Positions 1-5,383 of a stretch of 9,694 nt of DNA are shown here, piece after piece. Position numbers and translations under genes: made by a program. Each line of letters opens with the position of its first letter. Within the stretch, counting starts at the first letter, position 1. The notes under the pieces are model-generated. The model had not been told where the DNA came from and searched no databases. It saw only the letters and a program-made list of their open reading frames with translations. This DNA comes from CAYXFD01 sp964464175 (GTDB lineage Bacteria > Cloacimonadota > Cloacimonadia > Cloacimonadales > JAJBBL01). Location of the stretch: the NCBI GenBank assembly GCA_964464175.1, contig CAYXFD010000044.1, forward strand, positions 1-9,694, in the 5' to 3' direction.

Positions 1-75
1 TGGCTCCGGAAGAGGGATTCGAACCCCCGACCTAGTGGTTAACAGCCACCCGCTCTACCGCTGAGCTATTCCGGA
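1..75 (-). tRNA. trnN: tRNA-Asn (anticodon GUU)
   Basis: Read on the minus strand this folds into a complete 75-nt cloverleaf. It has a 7-bp acceptor stem (TCCGGAA with TTCCGGA), discriminator G, and an encoded CCA at 3-1. The D arm is GCTC/GAGC. The anticodon arm is GGTGG/CCACT around the loop CTGTTAA. The T arm carries the canonical TTCGAAT loop. The anticodon GTT lies at 43-41, giving asparagine. The gene begins 76 nt after the stop of the oadA-like gene on the same strand, with no convincing terminator between them. It may be read through from that operon or have its own weak promoter in the gap. Confidence 0.97.
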
Positions 76-151
76 ATAACTACCTGAGTCGGAATTCAGG
101 AAAAAAATACTGTTAAATCCGTCAAGGAGTATTTAAGTTATTGGTTGATTA

Positions 152-2197
152 TCAGGTTTTCTCGATAATACAGAGTACTTCGTCCTTGCCCGCATTATCT
201 CCAGCTTGTTTGGTAATGAGTTTAACTATACCATCAGAGTGAGCTGTGAGGTTATTGAACATTTTCATAGCTTCCAGGACGACGATAGTATCTCCGGCTT
301 TTACCGTATCCCCTTCTTTAATTTTATATTCCACGATCATTCCGGGGATTGGTGCCGTTATTTCTTCTTCTCCGATACCTGCATGCACCTCTGTTTTCTG
401 TTTCTGAGTAGAACCGGCTGCTATTTTAGCTTCTGCTTTGGGTGGTGCTGCCGGTTGTGGTCTTGCCGGAGCAGTCCCGGGATTTGCTGAAACCTTTACC
501 GGTGGCTGGTAACTATCATCGGCTTCTACTTCAACCTTGAAATATTCATCATCAACATAGACATTGAAGGAACGAAGATTTTCGGGTTTGGGGGGTGCTT
601 CTTTTTGAGGTTTCTCAATCAATTCGCCTGCCAAAGCTTTTCTGATCAATTCCTGTTCCCGGCAGCAATCTTCTTCCGATTTCGGTTTTACTTCGTCCGG
701 GATCTCTTCCTCTCCATATTTCCATTTCAGGAAACGTTTCCCGGTAACCGGATAGAGAGCACAAATAAGAATATCATCGTTATTTTTGGCTAGGCCTTTA
801 ACCTCTTTTTCGATAACCGGAAGCTCAGGTTCCAAAATATCACCGGGGCGGACAGTGATCGGTTTCTCTCCCCGGGGGTAACCTTTCAGGGCTTTCTTTT
901 GCACATCTTTATTTATCGGGGCGGGTGTTTTGCCGTAGAGACCGTAACAGAGGTCTTTAACCTGTTCAGTGATCTTACTGTATTCTCCGGGAAAGGAATC
1001 AAAGAGGACATTATTCACCGACTGGATACCGACGATCTGACTGGTAGGAGTAACGAGAGGAACCTGTCCGAGATCTTTTCGTACTTTGGGAAGAATCTCA
1101 AATACTTCATCCAGTCTATCCAGAGCGTCCATCTGACGGAGTTGATTCACCAGATTGGAAAGCATTCCTCCCGGTGTCTGGTGCAGAATAACATTCGTGT
1201 CAATGATGGACATTTTTGTATTATCGAGAAAAGAACGATACTTGGGACAAGCCTTCTCTAACTGCCGGTCAATTTCGGCGAGGAGTTCAATATCGAATCC
1301 GGTATCCCGGTTAGTACCGTAGAGAGAAACAACAATAGGTTCGATCGCAGGGTGAGATGTTCTGTAGGCATAGGGAGCCATACAGGTATCTACCAGATCA
1401 ACTCCGGCTTCAATAGCCTTAAAAACTGCCAGATCTCCCATTCCGGAGGTAAAATGTGTATGGAGGTGAACAGGGATTTTGAGATTCTGTTTGAGCGCTT
1501 TTATCAGATTATAGGCATCATAAGGAGAGACCAGTCCGGCCATATCCTTGATACAAACGGTTTCTGCCCCGAGTTCCTGTAACTGTTTTGCCTTTTGCAG
1601 ATAATAATAAATATTGTAGATCTCGCCACCCATTCTGTATTCGGTCAAAGAATAGCAGATAGTTCCCTGGAAGTGTTTCCCGTTTTTCTTGATTATCTTA
1701 ACGGCAGTCTTGAAATTCCGGAAATCATTTAAGGCATCAAAAACCCGGAAAATATCAATACCGTTATCACAAGCTCTTTGCACAAAAGCTTCAACAACAT
1801 CATCGGCATAATTTCGGTACCCGACCAGATTCTGACCTCTCAAGAGCATCGAGAAAGGGGTTTTGGGCATATATTTTTTCAGGGTTCTGATCCTTTCCCA
1901 GGGGTCTTCATTGAGATAGCGATGCATAGTATCAAAGGTCGCTCCACCCCACATCTCCATGGATGAAAAGCCTACCTGATCCATTAGTTCGGCAACCGGC
2001 AGCATATCTTCAGTTCTGCCGCGGGTAGCAAAAATAGACTGGTGACCATCCCTGAAGGTTAAATCCTGGACTTTAATGGGATTAGCTGCTTTCTTTCTCT
2101 TCTTTTCATACTTCATCTCTGTCATGGCAACAGCGTTATGTTTATCGAAATTCATCGTTTTCTTCTTAGAATCTTTCTCCTGTGACTTTGGGGTCAT
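152..2197 (-). CDS. oadA: OadA/PycB-type carboxyltransferase with fused C-terminal biotin domain
   Basis: This 681-residue protein transfers carboxyl groups between biotin and pyruvate/oxaloacetate. It corresponds to the 5S plus 1.3S parts of transcarboxylase, or to the alpha subunit of oxaloacetate decarboxylase. The HMGL-like carboxyltransferase barrel covers about 41-310. The metal and catalytic residues are visible: D50 in FRDGHQS, K217 in CIKDMAG, and H246/H248 in LHTHFTSG. A conserved PYC_OADA region follows to about 530, then a Pro/Ala-rich swinging linker (about 565-605). The biotinyl domain (about 610-681) has EAMKM with the biotin lysine at K645. Compared with known family members the N-terminus has about 33 extra Lys-rich residues. 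The chosen ATG has a strong AGGAGG four bases upstream, and the internal Met15 has only a weak site. It is the last gene of a three-gene run with the MmdA-like subunit and a 62-residue protein. The family is certain. Whether it acts in a transcarboxylase, a decarboxylase or a pyruvate carboxylase is inferred from context. Confidence 0.93.
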   Translation of the reverse strand: MTPKSQEKDSKKKTMNFDKHNAVAMTEMKYEKKRKKAANPIKVQDLTFRDGHQSIFATRGRTEDMLPVAELMDQVGFSSMEMWGGATFDTMHRYLNEDPWERIRTLKKYMPKTPFSMLLRGQNLVGYRNYADDVVEAFVQRACDNGIDIFRVFDALNDFRNFKTAVKIIKKNGKHFQGTICYSLTEYRMGGEIYNIYYYLQKAKQLQELGAETVCIKDMAGLVSPYDAYNLIKALKQNLKIPVHLHTHFTSGMGDLAVFKAIEAGVDLVDTCMAPYAYRTSHPAIEPIVVSLYGTNRDTGFDIELLAEIDRQLEKACPKYRSFLDNTKMSIIDTNVILHQTPGGMLSNLVNQLRQMDALDRLDEVFEILPKVRKDLGQVPLVTPTSQIVGIQSVNNVLFDSFPGEYSKITEQVKDLCYGLYGKTPAPINKDVQKKALKGYPRGEKPITVRPGDILEPELPVIEKEVKGLAKNNDDILICALYPVTGKRFLKWKYGEEEIPDEVKPKSEEDCCREQELIRKALAGELIEKPQKEAPPKPENLRSFNVYVDDEYFKVEVEADDSYQPPVKVSANPGTAPARPQPAAPPKAEAKIAAGSTQKQKTEVHAGIGEEEITAPIPGMIVEYKIKEGDTVKAGDTIVVLEAMKMFNNLTAHSDGIVKLITKQAGDNAGKDEVLCIIEKT

Positions 2198-2201
2198 AAA
2201 T

Positions 2202-2207
2202 CCTCCT
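2202..2207 (-). promoter_or_regulatory. Ribosome binding site fixing the oadA start
   Basis: On the minus strand a perfect AGGAGG stands four bases before the ATG at 2197. The spacing is short, but this is the best Shine-Dalgarno match near any in-frame start. It supports the long, Lys-rich N-terminus over the internal Met15 or Met25. Confidence 0.8.
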
Positions 2208-2212
2208 GCTTA

Positions 2213-2225
2213 TTGTTAATAACAA
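2213..2225. promoter_or_regulatory. Palindrome with GTTAATAAC core upstream of oadA (possible operator)
   Basis: TTGTTAATAACAA is a perfect 6-bp inverted repeat around one central base. It sits in the leader just upstream of the oadA ribosome binding site. A one-base centre cannot form an RNA hairpin, so a DNA-protein site is more likely than an attenuator. The same nine-base core recurs at 4660-4668 in a different palindrome. Its function is not known from the sequence. Confidence 0.3.
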
Positions 2226-2272
2226 ATGAACAAAAAAGTAAATCGTATAGCGTTGCTAAGACTATGGTTCTA

Positions 2273-2386
2273 TTATCTGTTTTTATCTTCAATTTCTTCA
2301 TCTCCGACCAGCAGAATTTCGTCTTCTCTCCAAGAGAGGCTCTGAAAGGAACAAAAGCGAGCATTCACTGATCTTGAGTATATCAT
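2273..2386 (-). CDS. Possible 37-residue acidic small protein (doubtful)
   Basis: The 194-bp gap between the 62-residue subunit gene and oadA contains one minus-strand reading frame, from ATG at 2386 to TAA at 2273. It encodes 37 residues. The second half is strongly acidic (EDEILLVGDEEIEDKNR), and the first half is mixed with one Cys. The ATG lies six bases after the stop of the preceding gene, but no good Shine-Dalgarno sequence precedes it. I recognise no family. It could be a real micro-protein of the operon, a remnant of a longer accessory subunit, or chance. The gap otherwise holds a small inverted repeat (CTCT/AGAG, about 2327-2339) and the palindrome at 2213-2225. Confidence 0.2.
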   Translation of the reverse strand: MIYSRSVNARFCSFQSLSWREDEILLVGDEEIEDKNR

Positions 2387-2391
2387 TTATG

Positions 2392-2580
2392 CTATCTTTT
2401 CATTACTCTTCTCTGCATCCGGTCACGGTTCAACATGGTCAATTGCCTGCTGTAAAATGCCCAATTACCCGGTTGCTGAGAAATCTCTTGTTTAGTCGTT
2501 TTAGCTTTCTGTTGCTGCTCTTCCTGTAAGTAACAGAGAACACCGGTTATCGCTGCTTGCATTTTTTTTTCTTTTGTCAT
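2392..2580 (-). CDS. Small soluble accessory subunit, MmdD/MmdE (OadG C-terminal) type
   Basis: This 62-residue protein has no membrane segment. Its sequence follows the pattern I know from the C-terminal parts of methylmalonyl-CoA decarboxylase delta/epsilon and related OadG-type subunits. A short helix with an AAI...YLQEE pattern comes first (about 8-20). A Gln/Lys-rich linker follows, then W39 with an SR...M..R...QRR tail (about 39-59). In that family the tail helps bind the carboxyltransferase to the biotin-bearing partner. The start is the ATG at 2580, not the longer in-frame frame to 2634 that would overlap the upstream gene. TAAGGAG, six bases ahead, merges the upstream stop codon with the ribosome binding site, so translation is probably coupled to the MmdA-like gene. 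Its position between that gene and oadA fits a structural role. It is too short for a biotin carrier and lacks a biotin lysine motif. Its being a gene is fairly sure; the family assignment is moderate. Confidence 0.68.
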   Translation of the reverse strand: MTKEKKMQAAITGVLCYLQEEQQQKAKTTKQEISQQPGNWAFYSRQLTMLNRDRMQRRVMKR

Positions 2581-2586
2581 GATTAT

Positions 2587-2593
2587 CTCCTTA
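2587..2593 (-). promoter_or_regulatory. Ribosome binding site overlapping the mmdA-like stop codon
   Basis: On the minus strand TAAGGAG contains both the TAA stop of the carboxyltransferase gene and the Shine-Dalgarno sequence of the 62-residue subunit. The ATG follows after six bases. This decides the start at 2580 and points to translational coupling and matched production of the two proteins. Confidence 0.75.
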
Positions 2594-4150
2594 AACCGGC
2601 AGATTACCGTGCTTTTTCGGTGGAAGAGATTCACTCTTGGTCAGCATGATTTCCAGGGCATCTATCAATCTTGCCCTTGTTTCCGAGGGACGGATAACAG
2701 CATCAATGTACCCTCTTTCAGCAGCTATATAGGGATTATTGAAAGCCTCTTCGTATTCCTGGATTTTTTCCTGCCGTTTTTTAACAGGGTCTTCTGCTCC
2801 CTTTATCTCCTTGCGGTAGCTGGAGATAATATTAGCTGCCCCCTGAGCCCCCATAACTGCAATCTCTGCCGTGGGCCAGGCAAAGACCATATCGGCTCCG
2901 AGGTGCTGGGAACTCATGGCAATATAAGAACCTCCGTAGTTTTTACGGGTAACGACCGTGAGCTTTGGTACCGTAGCTTCCGAATAACACCAGAGAAGTT
3001 TAGCACCATGTCTGATAATTCCGCCCCATTCCTGATGGGTACCGGGCAGATAACCGGGAACATCAACCAGGGTCAGAAGAGGGATATTAAAGGCATCGCA
3101 AAATCTGATAAAGCGGGAAGCTTTGTCGGAAGCATCAATGTCCAGGCAGCCGGCAAGAACGAGAGGTTGATTGGCAATGATCCCAACCACCCTGCCATTG
3201 AGTCTGGCAAAACCTATAATTACGTTATTAGCATAGTATTCATGAGGTTCAAAAAAGATCCCTTCATCCACCAGGGAGTGAATAACATCCTTCATATCAT
3301 ACCCGGATTTCGGATTATCGGGGATCAGGGTGTCCAGTTCATGACAGATACGGTGAGGATCATCTTTGCTCTCCACAACTAAAGGGTCTTCCATATTGTT
3401 GTTGGGCAGATAGCTTAACAGCTTCTTTACCTGATTTATGGCATCTTCGTCATCCTCGCAGGCAAAATGAGCATTACCGCTCTTGGAGTTATGAGCCATT
3501 GCTCCGCCTAAATCCTCAAAATTTGTCTCTTCGCCGGTTACTGTCTTGATTACTTCCGGACCTGTGATAAACATATAGCTGGAATGTTTTACCATGAAAA
3601 CGAAATCGGTCATGGCAGGAGAATAGACTGCTCCGCCGGCGCAGGGTCCGAGAATCACTGAAATTTGAGGAATGACTCCTGAAGCGCGGGAATTACGGAA
3701 AAAGATATTGCCATAACCCTTCAGGGCATCAACCCCTTCTTCTACTCTTGCCCCGCCTGAATCATTCATGCCAACTACCGGAACTCCTGCTTTGAGGGCT
3801 AAATCCATTACTTTGACTATTTTCTGGGCATGTTGCTCTCCCAAAGAACCACCCCGGGAGGTAAAATCCTGAGCATAAGCAAAGACCGGCCTTCCGTTTA
3901 CCAAACCATGACCGGTAACTACACCGTCAGCAGGAATATCAATCTTCGGCATACCAAAATTATTACAGCGGTGTTTGACGAACATATCAATTTCTCTGAA
4001 AGTACCGGGATCAAAAAGCAGATCAATTCTTTCCCGGGCGGTGAGTTTCCCCTTTTCGTGCTGTCCTTTTATCCGTTCGGCACCACCCATTTCTCTGATT
4101 TTCTTTTCTCTGTCGAGTAGTTGTTCTATCTTTTCTTTGGTTGAACTCAT
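2591..4150 (-). CDS. mmdA: Methylmalonyl-CoA/propionyl-CoA carboxyltransferase subunit (12S, MmdA, PccB family)
   Basis: This full-length 519-residue crotonase-fold protein transfers the carboxyl group between biotin and an acyl-CoA. Two carboxyltransferase halves are visible. The N-terminal half has FTSRGGSLGE (96-105), DSGGARVEEG (130-139) and the oxyanion region GPCAGGAVYSPA (168-179). The C-terminal half has DVPGYLPG (363-370), NYGGSYIAM (404-412) and AWPTAEIAVMGAQGAA (424-439). The end KKHGNLPV is typical of methylmalonyl-CoA-type members. Residue I410 occupies the position discussed for acyl-CoA selectivity in actinobacterial PccB/AccB. The start has AGAGGAG five bases upstream. No biotin carboxylase gene is nearby. 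The partner is the biotin-fused OadA-type protein, so transcarboxylase or methylmalonyl-CoA decarboxylation fits better than an ATP-driven propionyl-CoA carboxylase. The family is sure; the exact reaction is inferred. No convincing promoter was found in 4163-4317. Confidence 0.93.
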   Translation of the reverse strand: MSSTKEKIEQLLDREKKIREMGGAERIKGQHEKGKLTARERIDLLFDPGTFREIDMFVKHRCNNFGMPKIDIPADGVVTGHGLVNGRPVFAYAQDFTSRGGSLGEQHAQKIVKVMDLALKAGVPVVGMNDSGGARVEEGVDALKGYGNIFFRNSRASGVIPQISVILGPCAGGAVYSPAMTDFVFMVKHSSYMFITGPEVIKTVTGEETNFEDLGGAMAHNSKSGNAHFACEDDEDAINQVKKLLSYLPNNNMEDPLVVESKDDPHRICHELDTLIPDNPKSGYDMKDVIHSLVDEGIFFEPHEYYANNVIIGFARLNGRVVGIIANQPLVLAGCLDIDASDKASRFIRFCDAFNIPLLTLVDVPGYLPGTHQEWGGIIRHGAKLLWCYSEATVPKLTVVTRKNYGGSYIAMSSQHLGADMVFAWPTAEIAVMGAQGAANIISSYRKEIKGAEDPVKKRQEKIQEYEEAFNNPYIAAERGYIDAVIRPSETRARLIDALEIMLTKSESLPPKKHGNLPV

Positions 4151-4317
4151 AAATACTCCTCTGCAATTTTAGTAATTCAACAACAATTTTCTGAACAGGC
4201 TTTTTAAGCAAGTTTTTTCAATTACACAGCTGTCGTTGCCTTCTCATAGCCTGTTTCTCTGCTCTATAACCTTACTCAATCCGGTTAAAAATGGAGAGCA
4301 GACAGCTAATAGAGCAT

Positions 4318-4343
4318 AAAAAAAGCCCGTCAAAAGACGGGCT
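4318..4343 (-). terminator. Intrinsic terminator of the small regulator gene
   Basis: On the minus strand an 8-bp perfect GC-rich stem (AGCCCGTC with GACGGGCT, loop TTTT) is followed by a run of seven T. It lies 29 bases after the stop of the 71-residue regulator gene and isolates that gene from the carboxyltransferase operon downstream. Confidence 0.92.
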
Positions 4344-4371
4344 GATTAGTTAAACATTGTCATGTAAAACT

Positions 4372-4587
4372 TTAGTCGATCTGACTCTGAAGATTTTTCA
4401 ACAGGGGAATGTATTTCCTGATCAGATCGTGAATTGCTTCTTTCCCTAATTCTTCAAGTTTCATTCTCTTGATAGCAGCAATGGTCTTGAACATAGCTGC
4501 CGTGTCTTCATCAAGTCTGAATGTCAGACGTACTGCTTTGGATTCATCAAACTCAGTAGTAGTTTTTCTTGGTCTTCCTCTTGGCAT
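4372..4587 (-). CDS. Small DNA-binding protein, AT-hook-like tail plus ribbon-helix-helix
   Basis: This 71-residue protein is probably a transcriptional regulator. Residues 1-8 (MPRGRPRK) contain the GRP core flanked by basic residues that is typical of an AT-hook, which binds the minor groove of A/T-rich DNA. Residues about 18-58 fit a ribbon-helix-helix fold: a short strand VRLTFRL, then helix DEDTAAMFKTIAAIKR, a turn at MKLEE, and a second helix to about 62. Such proteins act as dimers. The ATG follows GAGGTG by four bases. The gene is a single transcription unit with a consensus promoter and its own terminator. Short RHH proteins often repress their own promoter, and the A/T-rich promoter with the palindrome at 4657-4671 could be the target; this is inferred. 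No toxin partner is adjacent, so I do not call it an antitoxin. The targets are unknown. Confidence 0.82.
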   Translation of the reverse strand: MPRGRPRKTTTEFDESKAVRLTFRLDEDTAAMFKTIAAIKRMKLEELGKEAIHDLIRKYIPLLKNLQSQID

Positions 4588-4612
4588 AAGTCACCTCACT
4601 TATTTTTGACCA

Positions 4613-4642
4613 ACTATAAAAATAAAGTATATATAATGTCAA
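4613..4642 (-). promoter_or_regulatory. Sigma-70-type promoter for the small regulator
   Basis: On the minus strand a perfect TTGACA -35 box (4642-4637) and TATAGT -10 box (4618-4613, five of six consensus bases) are separated by 18 bases of A/T-rich DNA. Transcription would start near 4606, about 20 bases before the regulator ATG at 4587, leaving a short leader with a GAGGTG ribosome binding site. Confidence 0.75.
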
Positions 4643-4656
4643 TAAATTTTTTCAGG

Positions 4657-4671
4657 AGAGTTAATAACTCT
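4657..4671. promoter_or_regulatory. 15-bp palindrome next to the regulator promoter (possible operator)
   Basis: AGAGTTAATAACTCT is a perfect 7-bp inverted repeat around one central base. It lies 14 bases upstream of the regulator -35 box. Its central GTTAATAAC is identical to the core of the palindrome ahead of oadA (2213-2225). It is a candidate binding site for the regulator or another factor. Only the symmetry and the shared core support this. Confidence 0.35.
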
Positions 4672-4876
4672 TGTCTCTGACAAATATTCAAGCTTGTCTA
4701 AAAGGATTCGGAATTTTTTCTCTTGAACTTTGTCTTGAAGAAATATCTTTACAGTCAGATAGGTTTTTTAAGTTTAAGTGGGTAGTTTTACTCGGAACTG
4801 ATAGAAATCTCCTGAAATAGGTTATCAAGAAAATAGTTTAGTCAGATAGATAAACGAAAAGAAAACAGAGATAAGC

Positions 4877-5377
4877 ATGAAAACAAATATATTGCTGTTA
4901 ATTGCCTTAGTAGCCTCTATAGCCTTTTTCCTCGCGGCTATTGAATCCGAAATTCATTTTGATCAGGAAGATACTGAGGCAACAGACACGAGCAATTTAA
5001 CCGAACGGCAATTAGAGCGGTTAATGATGCTGAATTATGAAGAGAGCTTTAACCGTTTCGGGCGGAGCAGTCTGTTTTATACTACAGCTCCATATAGATC
5101 CTTGAATAGATATAGATCCTATTCATTTGAAACGAGATTTATCCGTTCTTTCCTGCCGGACATGAGAATGTTCAGCGAGCCTTTGCAAGATTTTCTTGAT
5201 TACATCCCCTATCGGGATTACTATGCCTTCGTAGATCAATACTATCTCAGCGATATCATGGTATTAGATATTAAACAGTGGGGAGATATCAGGATCAACG
5301 TCAAGGATCTAACCCAGGGAGATTATTTTCTCAAAATTAACCTTTTTCTCTTTCGTTCACAAAGAGATAAACCGTGA
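4877..5377 (+). CDS. Unrecognised secreted protein translationally coupled to uvrB
   Basis: I do not recognise this 166-residue protein. Residues 1-22 form a Sec signal peptide: a lysine at position 2 or 3, a long hydrophobic core (ILLLIALVASIAFFLA), and a likely cut near AAIES. There is no cysteine anywhere, so it is not a lipoprotein. The mature part starts acidic (DQEDTEATD) and is then rich in Tyr, Phe and Arg. It contains a Tyr/Arg-rich patch (YRSLNRYRSYS, about 73-83) encoded by a short DNA repeat, and ends in a likely beta-strand pair (DIRINVKDL, FLKINLFLF). It should act in the periplasm or outside the cell. Its TGA is six bases before the uvrB ATG, and the uvrB ribosome binding site overlaps its end, so the two are probably cotranscribed. 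No functional link to DNA repair can be seen. The ribosome binding site is weak, and the signal peptide decides the start. Confidence 0.8.
   Translation: MKTNILLLIALVASIAFFLAAIESEIHFDQEDTEATDTSNLTERQLERLMMLNYEESFNRFGRSSLFYTTAPYRSLNRYRSYSFETRFIRSFLPDMRMFSEPLQDFLDYIPYRDYYAFVDQYYLSDIMVLDIKQWGDIRINVKDLTQGDYFLKINLFLFRSQRDKP
5092..5120 (+). repeat. Short in-gene direct repeat (11 bases, 18-base period)
   Basis: ATATAGATCCT occurs at 5092-5102 and again at 5110-5120. The offset of 18 bases is exactly six codons, so the repeat encodes YRSLNR followed by YRS. It is probably a small in-frame duplication in the secreted protein gene. Confidence 0.6.
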
Positions 5378-5383
5378 GAGGCT

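Larger units (their letters stand above)
4588..4876. other. Divergent intergenic region between the regulator and the secreted-protein gene
   Basis: This 289-bp A/T-rich stretch without a gene separates the minus-strand regulator from the plus-strand secreted protein and uvrB pair. It holds the regulator promoter (4613-4642) and a 15-bp palindrome (4657-4671). It also has two copies of the ten-base direct repeat AGTCAGATAG (4753-4762 and 4840-4849). The promoter for the plus-strand genes must lie here or upstream, but I see no match good enough to call. The ATG at 4877 has only a weak purine-rich AGAG-type ribosome binding site. No RNA structure or SOS (LexA-type) box is obvious. Confidence 0.6.

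Noticed and set aside
1..75. tRNA-Asn gene as an integration site of a mobile element
   Set aside because: tRNA 3' ends are common attachment sites, but no second copy of the 3' end, integrase or compositional break is visible, and the 3' side lies outside the window.
83..107. Terminator-like hairpin between oadA and the tRNA gene
   Set aside because: The 5-bp stem CCTGA/TCAGG is weak. The T run lies before the hairpin on the strand that would be transcribed, so it cannot serve as an intrinsic terminator there.
2579..3382. Long plus-strand open frame of 267 codons opposite the carboxyltransferase gene
   Set aside because: It lies antisense to a clear full-length MmdA-type gene, has no recognisable domain, and its composition is what the reverse strand of that gene would give.
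152..4150. Complete Na+-pumping oxaloacetate or methylmalonyl-CoA decarboxylase operon
   Set aside because: No gene for the multi-spanning membrane subunit (OadB/MmdB) and no membrane-anchored OadG occurs in or next to the cluster.
4023..4211. Minus-strand 62-codon frame overlapping the start of the mmdA-like gene
   Set aside because: It reads another frame across the conserved N-terminus of the carboxyltransferase and has no domain. The Lys/Arg-rich translation is an off-frame artefact.
4606..4637. Plus-strand promoter TTGACC ... TATAAT facing the secreted protein gene
   Set aside because: The -10 match is perfect, but the spacing of 20 bases is too long for a normal sigma-70 promoter and the gene start is 240 bases away. 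The minus-strand promoter through the same DNA is the better fit.
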